The notes under the pieces were generated by a model. The model worked only from the letters and a program-made list of their open reading frames with translations, ran no database searches and had not been told where the DNA came from. Shown one piece after another: positions 26,187-39,300 of a stretch of 64,000 nucleotides of DNA. This DNA is from Ailanthus altissimus (Eukaryota > Streptophyta > Magnoliopsida > Sapindales > Simaroubaceae), in contig OX327710.1 of assembly GCA_946807835.1 (NCBI GenBank), positions 12,512,501 through 12,576,500 on the forward strand, given 5' to 3'. The position numbers and the translations under genes are program-made. Each line of letters starts with the position of its first letter. Positions within the stretch are counted from its first letter, which is position 1.

Positions 26187-26810
26187 AAAGTAATAGTGGT
26201 CTTCCAGTCATAAAAGCCAAATGAGGTATTCAGCTCATAAAGAAGTTTTGGATGCTTCTAATCCTTACTGATTACCACCACACTCTTTTCAAAACTGACA
26301 ATTCTTCCTTCAAAATCTTCAAAAAATTTCTTTAACTTTAGAATAAATCAGATTGTATGTGGGGAATACATCATAGAGGATTAAGCAATAAAATGGATTC
26401 ATAATATGATTCAAGATGAAAACATTCCTGAAGCAAATAAAATATATTATAGTGGATCTGAAGTAGGGATAAACCTATTATATAAAGGAACTCAAGACAA
26501 TCGAAGGGATTGGAGACATAAAACACTAGAGGTGCTATTTGAACAAGGGTTGTTTCTCTAGTTTGATAGTTTTAGGTTTCTTATAGGGATCATTGTGGGG
26601 AAACACCCTAATATTTATCCCTTTAGGCATTTGGTATATGGTTTTTAACTTGTTTGTATGGAAAGAACTCAAACTTCTAACCATTTTTTCAAGATTATTT
26701 AAGGAGAGAAATTTCTTAATATTAACGGTTTTATTTTTATAGAAGACAAGGATGAATACAAATAAGAGTGAAAAGAGATGCTTTTTTAAAATTGGATATG
26801 AGAGGAAAAT
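26187..26810 (+). pseudogene. Decayed protein-coding remnant, unassigned
   Basis: This lies between copies C and F. In one plus-strand frame from about 26,345 to 26,560 it reads NQIVCGEYIIED, a stop, then AIKWIHNMIQDENIPEANKI and on to RRDWRHKTLEVLFEQGLFL before another stop. The composition looks like real protein and differs from the surrounding repeat. I do not recognise the family; it could be a transposon or other insertion remnant. Further downstream the frame is broken repeatedly. Confidence 0.35.
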
Positions 26811-28744
26811 CTTAATGCATGCATGTGATTGTGTACATGTTAAAAATTTCAAAATACATGTCCAACATACATTACGCAGCAGAATAAAATAATATAATCA
26901 ACATATACACATTACAACTTCATTAAAAATAGTACAGGAATTATATACATACCCTTGTAAATGATTCGGTAAAGATTGTTGGACTTTGAAGTCATATAAG
27001 ATTATAATGAAGTTCTTTCTTGAACAATTCTAGACTCCAACATTTGGTAGGATTAGAGTAGTTAGAATGGTAGCATTTGTTCAGATTTCCAACAAAGATT
27101 TGAGCTAAGTTCAACATTTAAACTTGTTCGAGCATCAAATGCTTATAAATTGTATTTTAGGACTAAAATGAAAGATTTTGACAATTGCATTTTTCTTTCT
27201 CAAAATTTGCACGAATTTTTTATTTCACAAATCAATTCTCCAACAAATAAAAAATATTTCATTTGTTATAAGAAGTCAAAGACTCCTTAAGTGGCCGCAT
27301 GTCCATCATTACGGCATGTGTTGCCATGCAATGCCATGTATGAGTGATAAATGTCACTCATCCATATAAACACTTTGCATGGGTGACATTTGTCACATGC
27401 AACTCCATGCATGCTGCCATTTGTCATACAAATAGTCATGCATGGATGCCATGTGTACAATTTACTTTTCTATGCAATAAGGACCTACTTGCAATATTTG
27501 TTAACTATGGTTCCCACATTTTAAATAGGTCCTAAAATGTATCTTGTTTCGAAACTTTCCCGGATTGATCTGTACGATCTGTACCACTACCCTATTACTT
27601 AAAGAGTACACTTCATATTGTGAGACTCTCTAGGTTCACACTCATTTGTCTTATAGAACACTTTTGCAAGTCTATGAATGATGCCCCACACACATGTTAC
27701 GGATATTACAAAATGGTGCGTTGAACCATATAAGTTGAAGTCAACCATATCCGTATAATCCCTCTGTCACCTATATCATTGGAAGAGCAGAGATATAAAT
27801 CATCACCATCAAATTTCTATATGTTCAACCATAAACCTATCTCTAGATTTATATTTTCATAAATAATATCCACAAACTCTTTTGCGATATTATTTAACCT
27901 TATGGAAAAACTCTTTTTCAGGGTTTTATGCTTGTGACCATAAGACTTCCTGAAATATAATCTTGGAGCATCAAGATATGCAATTCATCCATATGAGTTT
28001 ACAAATCCCATATCTATGTATATTAGATTCCATGAGTATCAGATCATACCCAGCGACATCTAGCGGTCAGACTACGAAAGGTGTTTGATATGCATAGAGC
28101 CAAAGTATAGTGGATCACTCACAAGCCCACTGTGGTGCTCAGGTCAAAGGAATACAAATACTATTCAACTCGAGAAGATTCTCAGTTGATGGCTTTATGA
28201 GATTTCTATTAAGGGTCCTCGTGAGTTTGTTTAGTATCCAGTTGATGTGAACTTCACAAAAAAAAGTGAGATCAGGTACTTAATGTGGTTCTTTACCCAA
28301 GGATTATTCGATTTGCATCACCAGTCCTTACTGAATACCTCTATGCCTATACACACTTCCGCTAAGTCCGTGGTCTACTAAAATTAACTATCTGAACAAT
28401 TTAAATATAAACATACACTAATTCATAAGGAATACCGATTGACCCGTGTCGGTAACCATGGGTCAGGAATAATATTTTTAAAAACATATTGTGTAATGAT
28501 ATTTTTTAGCACTATTTATAACTCTTTGCAATTACGTTATTAGTATATTATACTTGAATTTTTGTCCCTGTTTCAAACAAAGTTCTAACTCTTTAGAATT
28601 GCTAACTTTAGCGCTGACCTAAATTCTTTTATATCTACAATGTCTCAAAAAGTTACAAGTTTCTTATTATATAATTATATATTAACGATTATTATTGAAA
28701 TATTTACTATATATTGAAATGGCACATAAACACCGTATCCAATA
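26811..28744 (-). mobile_element. TGTTAGGG-family LTR-like unit, copy F, with a 78-bp insert
   Basis: On the minus strand it starts near 28744 with TATTGGATACGGTGTTTATG, a decayed family start, and ends about 26811. The central blocks at 27,600-28,460 align closely by eye with copies C and G. It carries the 78-bp insertion at 28243-28320. No clear target duplication was found, and the lower border is approximate. Confidence 0.65.
28243..28320. mobile_element. 78-bp TG...CA insertion, TSD CCAGT, TIR TGATG/CATCA
   Basis: Copy F reads 'agtatCCAGT', then 78 extra bases, then 'CCAGTccttac'. Copies C and G are continuous here. The insert starts TGATGTGAAC and ends TTTGCATCA, so it has a 5-bp inverted terminus and a perfect 5-bp duplication (28238-28242 and 28321-28325). 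The geometry fits a very short solo LTR, like those of SMART/TRIM elements, or a tiny MITE. Confidence 0.8.
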
Positions 28745-30356
28745 TAAAAAAATAAAATATCACTTATTTTTATATTGAAAATCTATAATCACCTCATGTT
28801 CAGAGCTATATATCCACTTGAAAGAATGTTTTTCGATTCAGAACAATAATCACTTAAAAAAGGCGAGAATTTTTTAAAATAGGACCTTATAATACTAACT
28901 GGTTGGATAAGAAAAGACGTGTATTTTACACACTTCTAAGGTAAGAAACACACTTCTTCACATAAGGGTAAATATGTTGGGCTTGTGGCCCATGCCACTT
29001 AAAAATAATAGTTGACCCTTTTAATTATGTAGGACTAGATAATAATAATAATATTGGAATTGACATAATCACCCATTTAGCTCAATAATATTAAAATGTC
29101 TAGAATTTAGTTTTTTAACCCATGAATAGGTAAGTCCAACCTAATAACTCATAAATATTTTCTAAATAAGTAAGAAAATATGCAAAAATAAAGAATCTGA
29201 TTTAAATTATGAATTTCACTCCTTTTGTGATTGTTGTTTTCAAATTCAAATAGGACAATAAATTTTAATCCATCTTTATTTCCCCTAATTACATTGCATA
29301 AAGGCATAATTAATGTGCATATAGATAGAGATTAAGATTTGGTTTCATCACTATACATGTATACTGTTTCTGGTTCATCATTTACATTCTATTCTATTCT
29401 AATACACACAATTGCATCTTTCATGTATTTATTACTCTCGTGCTTATCTTATAGACACTCATCACATATAAGCATTATTTTTTTATTATCAAATACCAAT
29501 TTAAACATAAAAGTATTTTTTTTAATAAGTAGATAGTGTCCTTCTATAAATTCAAGAATTTATAGAAGATAAGAATGTGATTTCTGTGAGATTCTAATTT
29601 TTAAGTACTTCAATTATTTTGATAAATTTTAGAATAAATATATTTTTATATACTTTTAAAAATTATTGTTATTATTTTTCATCGTTTATTCTAACGTAGA
29701 GATGTTAAAGGATATCTTACAACTTTTTTTTTCACAAAATTTATTACAAAAAATTATTATAAAATTCATTATGTGTAACAATAAACATGTCATTAAGACA
29801 TTTAAATCTATTCGATATTCAGATCAATTTAGATCTATTGAGAATTTAATAAAACAAAACAAACACTATCTTACGATAAAAAAAAAACCCTTTTACGAAT
29901 ATTGTAATTTCTGCAATCTAAGTTTTTTTTAAAAAAAAATTATACCTCTATGATAAATTAGTAGAACGCCATCTTGAAACCAGATCCTAAATCAATGGAT
30001 TTCAAACCAATTTAAATATATTAACTCTCCCTTCTTTTTTTTAATTATTTTCTGAATTCGAGACCTTCAATTGATTCATATTTCACAACATAGACAGTGT
30101 CAAAAGATGAAATACAGTGTAAACATTTCAACTTGAAAGATAATATTCAGTGATAAATGAACATGCATGCATGAAACAAGATTGAGAAATTGAAAAATAG
30201 AAGCCCTTATTATGTCTCCCAAATAAACCTAAACTGAAAATTAATTATCCGATCGAGGGACTTGTACTTGTCAATTAACTTACAAGTGTAAGTTAAAGTT
30301 CTTGAAATCCAATCCAGTTTACACATCACGATCTCGATCGGTATATATATATAAAT
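28745..30356. other. AT-rich intergenic DNA, no gene seen
   Basis: Downstream flank of the receptor kinase plus unassigned AT-rich DNA. It includes the kinase 3' UTR near 30,356. Long A/T runs are present and no coding frame has protein-like composition. Confidence 0.55.
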
Positions 30357-33300
30357 CTAGCGTGCTTCTACAAGTGAATTTGTTACTTCATTGATAGAAC
30401 AATTCTCATACCTGCTGCCGGCGGCGGGCGACACTGCAGCCACCATACTTCTTAAATATGAAAAAGCAGGTTGCTTGGGAGAAAGTAGTGGCGCAGCTTC
30501 ATTTGTAAGCATTGAGGCAACGTCGGACATGGTGGGTCTATCTTCTGCTCTTTCTTGTACACAAAGGAGGGCTATGTTTACATATCTTATTAACATCATA
30601 TGCTTGGAGGAAGCATCTTCTAATACCGGATCCATCAATTCTAATACCCTGTTGCTTGTCCACAAGTCCCATGCCTTTTTAATAACCACCAACCACCATA
30701 GTTAGAACTGTACAAATTAATTAATTTCACTAGAAAATAAAGATTAGTCACTTTGGGGTACCGTTTTCAACCCGAGTATTTCATTTTTTTAAAGGTAGAT
30801 ACTATGTTTGATGTATATATATAAATATATATATTTTAAGTTTTTAAAAAAATGTGTGCACATAGTCATAGGCATAGATTAGTGGTAACCGTATATCTTA
30901 ATTAATGTAAAAGTTTCAAATTTAAATACTTAATTCTCTAAAAGTTAAAAAAAGGGGAAAAAAAAACTTTAATGGCAACTCTATGTTGTTAATACACCAA
31001 AAAGAGAAAATTTCTTAAGCAAAATTTTATCTTTTTAACATTTTTCTGTATGAAGAATTTACATTTAAAAAAAAAAGAAAAATTGCTACTTTAGTTCTTA
31101 TGTTTTTGTTGAATTTTTCACTAGGTTTTTAATATTTAAAAAATGAGCAATTATGTCCTTAGAGACGAAAATGATTATATTTCATAAATGAAAATAGTAA
31201 CAAAAACAATGATGAAATTGGTAGTTTTTAAAATATAAAAGATTAAGTGAGTAATTCAACAAAATTATAGGGACTAAATTATCAATTTTCCTTTAAAAAA
31301 TATGAACATTCACACAAAAGAATAACTAGTTAATATATAATATTATATTTGAAAAACGATAACTTGTTTTGAAAACAATATCAAATATGTTATCTACTTC
31401 TTAAATACTAAATTTTAAACATACATGTTGAATGTTGTTCTCTCTTTTACAATGAAACTAAATATATATATATATATATATAATTGCCATTTGATGCTTA
31501 TTATATGACCTAAGATCTCTCGTGTTTTCAAGATAATAAATAAGGTATTTATTAAAAGAAAACAGAAAATATAAAAAAAAAAGTAAAAGGAAATGAGGAA
31601 AAAAAACAAAAAAAACCACCTAAATAATGAAAAGTGTATTGTCTTTTTTGTTTACTCACGTAACCGAGAAGATTGAGAGAATCGGTATGATAAAATCCAG
31701 TGTTCTTCTTGCCACTCACGATCTCAAGCAACAACACTCCAAAGCTAAAGACATCGGATTTAATTGAGAAGATTCCCTCAAGTGCATATTCAGGTGACAT
31801 ATACCCACTGCAATTCAAGATTGATATAGGATAATTAGTAGATGCATGCATTATTAAAAGTGTATGCTGCTATGCACTTAATTTCCTTTAAAAAAAAAAA
31901 TACATTACTCCTTAAATATTGTTAATTAATGGAAATTTATCATTTACCCCCTAATAAATTTTTTAATTATCAAAAGCTCTCTTAGTGTTGGAAATATCCA
32001 AAACCCCCTATCGTTATAATTTTAATAGTATAAATTAATTTTAGAGAAATGTAACAATCTTTTTATTTAAAAAGTCAACAATTGCCTTTTTATAATATTA
32101 AACAATAATAATGTACTGTATAAACAGTCAATTTACATTATATTACAGTTAATAACTTTTCTTTATTTGTTAGATTAATATGACGATTAATATTGAATAT
32201 TTACATTTTAATAAAAATTGTAAACATTCATATTAAATAATTATTTGATAGTAAAGTATATTAATTTTACTATTCACATAGTACATTTTTACTGTTTAGT
32301 ATGGCATAAATGTAATTATTGACTTTAAAATAACAAAAAATTGTTATACCCCTCAAAAGTTAATTTATATTATTACGATTATAACAATAGGAGAATTTTT
32401 AAATATTATCAAACACTAGAGGAGTTTTTGGTAGTTAACGAATCTAATAATGATAAATATAATTACCCTTAATTAATCTAAAATATACATCCTACATTAA
32501 AAAAATAATAAATTGTCAAGAGGTGTGGTTTAGGGGGTAAATGGTAAGAGTTACTTGTTAACTAAAAATGAGTGTTTGCACCAAAATATCAAAGATATAG
32601 GCCTTCAAATATTTACTTACTAAGTGCCAACGATCCTAGTAGTGTTGGCTTGTAACTCATTCCCTCCAAAAAGAATTCTAGCCATCCCGAAATCTGATAT
32701 TTTAGGATTCATGTCTCTGTCCAACAAGATGTTGCTAGCTTTCAAATCCCTATGAATAATTCTCACTCTTGAATATTGATGAAGATAAAGAAGCCCTTGA
32801 GCTACTCCTTCAATGATGTAAGCTCGTGTTTTCCAATCTAATAACTCGCTCTTCGTTGGATCTAATTTACAGCAAATGATATTAGTATAAAAGAATAATT
32901 AAAATAGACTCGAGAATTTAATGGGTTAAGTTGGGATATGGTGGCTTAAATTTGTGATTAATGATTTTTCATGTATCTTAATAACCAACGGTTTGAAATG
33001 TTGCTGAGTAAATTATTAATTTTTTTTAACATTAAATCCTTAGATTACATGAAAACTAAAATACATATATAAAATTAACACAATACGAAATATCCTAATT
33101 AGATAATAGATTAAACAAAAAAAATCTATATAATAATAATTTCAATATTTTTCCTCAAACTCAAGATAAGAAAAATAATTTGAATTTACAAATTAAAATA
33201 AGAAACAAATTAAAACACAAATAATAAAACTAAAATAAGTGAATAAACAAATAAAATATGTACCTAGTGGCTTATATGAAAGATAATTATTGTCGAAGGT

Positions 33301-36300
33301 AATAATATTATCAAAAGGTAACAAGTGCATAAAAAAAGATAATTAAAATTAACAAAAACTGGGTGCCGTGTTTAATGGAATTTCAAATATTCTATTTGAA
33401 GAAACAAAAACCAACAAGGAAAGAATCTACGGGGTATGGGCATAATGGGAAACGAATTAATTATTAATGTATTAAAATAAGATAATAATAATTTTTTAAA
33501 TGTGTTCAGTCAAAAATTTAAAAGAGTTTTGGTTTTAAGTAAAAAATTAAATTCTTCTTCGGTGAGCGAGGGTCAAATGCTAAACTTTTTGAATAAACTA
33601 ATGCCTATTAATATTAATTGAATATCTATACACGATAGTTTAAGTTGTTAGGCTTTTAGTGTTAAGGGTTTAGATTTGGGTCTCCGATTCGGTGGTGCAA
33701 AAATTAGGATTAAATTAAATTCGAGTTAGAGATGAGTAATGAGCTAGGTGAACCCAACTACAAGTTAGGTGAATTAAGGAATATAAAAAATACCAGGTCA
33801 ATGGTTAATGCCAATTAGTGATTAACGATGGCTCTCCGATGCTTAAGTTAGACGATGGCTTAATTATAGTTATGTCCTTAGGGTTTTTTCCCGAGAGAAA
33901 ATAAAGAGTTTTTTTTTAGAGAGAAAGGATAGAGTTTTCTCTTACTTGAATTCTTGTAATTTCAATTTTTCTTTCTACCATATTCAAAACTTGAGCTTGG
34001 AGAATGTCAATCTGGAGATTACCCTTCAAGGGTGACATATGGCAAATCATAATTGGAGAACCGTTCCTATCACGAGGGACTTTTAGAGAACTTATTCAGA
34101 GGGAGTAAGAAGATAATTAGACTTCCTCTGACGTTTGGAATACTAGGTACATTGGTGATTAGTCGTTTTTGAAGTAGTCAGTTTGAGTTACGTGAGAGCA
34201 CTAAGGTGTCAGTAAGCTTTTTCCCCCTAAGGTCAATGGATTCATCAGTGTTGGATTTGTTCAATAACTCTAGACAACTTTTGATCTTTGCTTTAGTAGG
34301 GGACAAAAGACTATACATACTGACATGAAGATTTACTATTAGCTCTTTAGATATTTCTTTTATCACATCTTATCTTCTAGTTTAGTCATCGTCTTTCCAC
34401 TTTGATCATTGAGAAGGACCCGATAATGATGTGGTAAAATCTAAACATTGCTAACATGGCATTTATCGATGGGCTCCATGATAATATGGTAGGTGACTAA
34501 CCCATTATGATGTATTCTCTGACAGCGGTATTGAGTGGCAACATATGTCTTGGCTCGGGTCTCACTCAGTATCCTTTTTAGGCTAAGTTGTAAAGGCTCA
34601 AATGCTTGGACCCACACTCAGTTCGTTCATGTAGTCTGTTTTAGGCTGGGTTGGTCATGAAGAGAACTAAGTTTAAGTGTTAGGTTGGGCTCTTGTAAGT
34701 AGGCCAAGTATTTCCTAAATTTCCCCTACATTAACCTCCCTAGGTTTTGGGGTTGAGGTGACGAGATAATAGGAATTACATATCTCTGGTGACATGTGGT
34801 GAGCTTCTACTGGTTGCCTATCTCCTCTGTATGGTACTGAACTAAGGACTTCAAGCTTGTGTCTACAACTTAAGAGCACGTCGATCAAGCCTCCAAGTGC
34901 TTCACTTGATTAACTGAAGATGGTTTTATGCTCTATGAGCACCAATTAAAGAAGGTTAGACTTATTAGCTCCTTGCTTATTGAGATTCCTGAGTTAGGTT
35001 AGTACGCTATGAACTTTACTTCTCTTATAAGTTATGCATAGCACTTAGTAGGGTTTTGTTAGTGTTGTGATTTGGTCTTCACTCCAATTGAAAGTTTTTA
35101 TTACCACGAGAGGAACTCTTATTCTTGTGTCCTCAGCTCATTTAGGGTTGGTCAAGAAATTGGAAAATCAAGACTGGATGTAAGACCTAAGAAAGGATCT
35201 CTAACCAAGAAAGAATGACTTTTTTTTTATGCTATGAAGGATAAGTACAAACAACAATGGATTTTTCTAGTACATAAGCTTGTTACTACTTAGAAGGTGC
35301 TGTCACGAGAGGCTAAGTAGAGGAAGACACTATTTTAGGAAGAATGAAGAGTTGACTGAGACCACCTTAAGATTGCACTGTGTAATTGACATTTTTTAGA
35401 AGAGGCTTTATGAGTCTATAAAAGAAGATCTAAGTCATGTTTACCATAAGGTAACTAAGACGTACCCAATCTAGACTTCAACTTTCTCGAGCTAAGGGCG
35501 CCGACTACTTCAATGTCAGCTGTTAAGAAGGTGAAAAGTGCTATCAAAGCATCTAGCTACTCCACCTAAGGGAATCTAATGCTACAAATTAGAGGTTAAG
35601 TAGGGACCTTTCTGAAACTAATATTCCTATGAACTCAGCTATCCAGGGTGCCAAAGTAGATGATAAGGATATGGATGATGATGAGGATGAGGATGAGCCC
35701 TTTAACTGTTGAGTATTGAGCCTTAATCTCATTTCTGCCACTTGCTAGTTTATCTATTGACTACAATGCTTTCTACTTGTAGTTGCAGTAGGTTTATTTT
35801 TATAGTTGTTGGATAACTATAACAAAATATTCTAAACTATATGCTACTTTTGTATTAAATATAGGGTTACTGTGGCTCTTTCCTTAGACTATCTGTAAGA
35901 TATACTTAGCGAGGTGGATGAAGTTGAGTAGTGTTTAAGCTTTCTTTCTATCCTTTACGATGCGGTGAGCTCGACCACTCTATTTACCATGTGTAAGGCA
36001 GCTTTACATGGACTATTTTGTTAATTATGTGGTTGACAATACGTTTGCTAATACCTAATGTGTAGGGCAGCTTTACAAAAGGAACAATAGTCTTTTGCCA
36101 TTAGTAAACTATTTTGTTAATTATGTGGTTGACAATACGTTTGCTAATACCTAATGTAGATTTGGTGGTTATGCGCCATATGATCATTGTATTAGCAAAC
36201 ATAGCTTGGCTCCTAAGCTATAATTGGTACAACATTACGTAAAAATTGGAGCTAAGTTACTTGCAGCATACACACTTAATTTTGAACTCTCAAATGCTCA

Positions 36301-39300
36301 TAAGAGATAAAATTCTATTAGCACCCCAAACTCTTCATAGCTCTAAGTTTAGAAGTCTACAACAATATATAAAGATTTAACTTAAAGGTGGCGATAATCA
36401 TATTAAAATACTTTTTCATCTTCAGGGCATCACGCATAGGTGTAGCTAAGGAAGTCTATACTCATACTCAACCAAAGGAGAAGTAACTAGGAGAGGAGTA
36501 TGATATAAATCATATGTTCATAACTTTGGGGTTTCAAGCATCCCTACTATGCTTTAGGCCCAATTAGCCTCATTCTCCTACAAAATTGATCAACATCTCA
36601 TTTACTCGACTCTGATCTCAACTAAGCATTATTGAGGAAAATGTTTACCGATCTTCTACATAGGATCAATTCCCAATTGTTGCACTCGACCTCTAAACCC
36701 AAAGTATGAAGATAAGAGTACAATATAAGTCATTGGCGATAATTGGAGAACTTTAAACATTTTGACTTTCAGTGCTTAGCACACTCTTGTTATACTCAGG
36801 GTTCATTTAACCACTTTCTCTATACATAATAAACAAACAATTGATAGTCTAGTACTGAGTGGAGATAACACCAGTTTGCAAACATATCCAAATAAGACTT
36901 ATTACAGAACATGAAGACTCAGCCTTTTAGTGTCGAGTGAAGATTAACCACTTTGAAGACATATTGGTGTGTTTATCGTGCCTCAACTCGTTAATGTCGA
37001 ATAAAGATATATTGCTTTAGAGATATATTGGTGCACATTGGGGCTTAACCCCTTAGTGCCAAATAGAGATAGACCATCTTTAGAGACATAATGGTGCATG
37101 TTGAGGCTTAACTTCTGTTGGATGTAATAATCCCATCAAAAATAATTTTAACACAATTATTTTTAGCATACAAAATGATTGTCATATACAGATCCATTTT
37201 TGGCATCCTTAGGGCACTATCCACAGGTGAAAATAGAGTGGCTTCAGTAGTCGAGTGTAATAGCCCTTATAAAAAATGATTCGTCACATACAAAGCCAAT
37301 TTTAGGATCTGTAAGACATCATTCATATATGTGAACTGAGAAAATCTACTATTGAATGAATAATCCCTTCAAAAATGATTTTAACACATACTTATTTTTA
37401 GCAACCTCAGAGGATTATCTACGAGTGTAAACTAAAGGCATTGGAGAATATGGAGCTCAACCCTTTTACGTTAAATGGAGATAAATAACACTGGTGCACA
37501 TTTAAGGCTTAAGCTATATCTTATAGATTAGGTGTATTAACTATCATTAAAAATGAGAACTTTAAGGATTGCATATAAGCTTTTACACTTCTTAGGAGAT
37601 TTAGCAGTGAGCTCTACATAGCTTTGGAGATACAAATGAGCTCTACATAACTTTGGAGATTTCATATTAAGCTTCTACACTGCTTTGGAGATTCGAAACT
37701 GAGGTCTAAATAGCTCTGGAGATTTAGCACTAAGCACTAAGCACTAACAACTCTAGAAATACAAATAAGCTCTTACACAGCTCTAAAGATTCTATATTAA
37801 GATTTTACAATACTTTAAAGATTCAATACTAAGCTTTACATAACTTTAGAGATACAAATAGCTCACCCTTACAAACTTCACCATGGAATAGAGAGATACA
37901 TAAACTTTGGGGACTGGATCCCTATTATGTCTAATAGATCCTTATAAGTGTCCTCTACTAAGCTTTGAGTATCAACTATTACACGAGCAATCTCACTAAT
38001 GCTTATTTTGAGAGTACAATAAGGGAATTATTATAGAAGAATACAACTTCTTAAGAATCTTTCTTCCTCAATGAACATAATCGGAGTGTAAAGGGGAACA
38101 GGTTTAAGAGGGACAAGGTGACCAACGTGTATATGTATCCTTTCTACAATGTCTCTTGCTGGTTCTTGAGCATAATTCCTTACTATACTCCTGTAAGTTC
38201 CTGTTCTAGTGGGACCTTCTGAAATCACATTGATCTTAGGGTCGTTCTTTGACATAGCCTTTTCAAGCACACCTTATTTATATGTACCATTATATAACTC
38301 ACTGAGGAACTACTTTAGTATGTCGTTTCTGATTAGGACCTCAATCTATTCCCTCAGCTTAAAGCATTCAATAGTACTATAGTTGTACCATTTTTAGAAT
38401 CACGGTACTTCCACTTGCTCATTCAATTTGGACTTCTCTTCATGGCTGTGGGCTTCTAAAGCCATTCTTTATATCTAATTGTGAAAAAGATATTCTCTCA
38501 AGAGGTGTTTAGTGGAGTATAGGATTGAAACTATGACACCTTCATGGCCAGTTGTGGGCTCAGTTGGCTGAACTTAGGCGACAAAGGAGGCAACCTCAGA
38601 GGAGTTGGGTTCTTTTGCTAGTGTGGCCTCTTAAGTGCAGGTGGCAGCATCGGGGCTACTTTAGCTTTCCTTATTATCTCTTTAGGTTAAAGGCTATCTC
38701 CTCTCTCTTCTTATTTGTTCATTAGAAGCTTCTCATCAATCTTGATTTGCTTAAGGGCTTGAGCATAGGCCTCACCATAGGTTTTTTACTTTGACTCATA
38801 CAAAGTAAACCTTAACTTCTTAAGCTTGATATATTTTTAAAATTTTATGACTGTTTCCCTTGTACCCAAAACACCCATGTCAGTAATCTGCTTGTGGATC
38901 CTATATACAAAGTTTTTAAAGGACTCAAACTCTTCTTGCTTGATATATATCGGGGTATAAGTCTTTAGGCCTATTTTGTGCATACTGAAACTGGAAACCA
39001 AAAGCCTCAGATAGCTAGTCAAAGTTGCGTATTTATTCAAGCTCTAAGCTATGAAACCAAGGTCAAGGGTCCCGTATAGAGTGTAGGGGGAACAAGTAGC
39101 ACATTGCATTCTCCTTAACACCCGATTAGCACGTAGTCTTTATAGTGCCCAAGTGAGCTATCGAGTCAGTCTTATCTTTATAGTTCACGAGCTGAGCATT
39201 TTAAAGTTGAGAGGCAAGGATGCATTCCTGATGTCTTCAATGAATAGAGATCTAGTTTCCATCATAAAGAAATAACCAGCTACAATGTCCTTGGCTTAAC

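Noticed and set aside
30391..30705. 104-codon plus-strand frame
   Set aside because: Antisense to the last exon of the receptor kinase.
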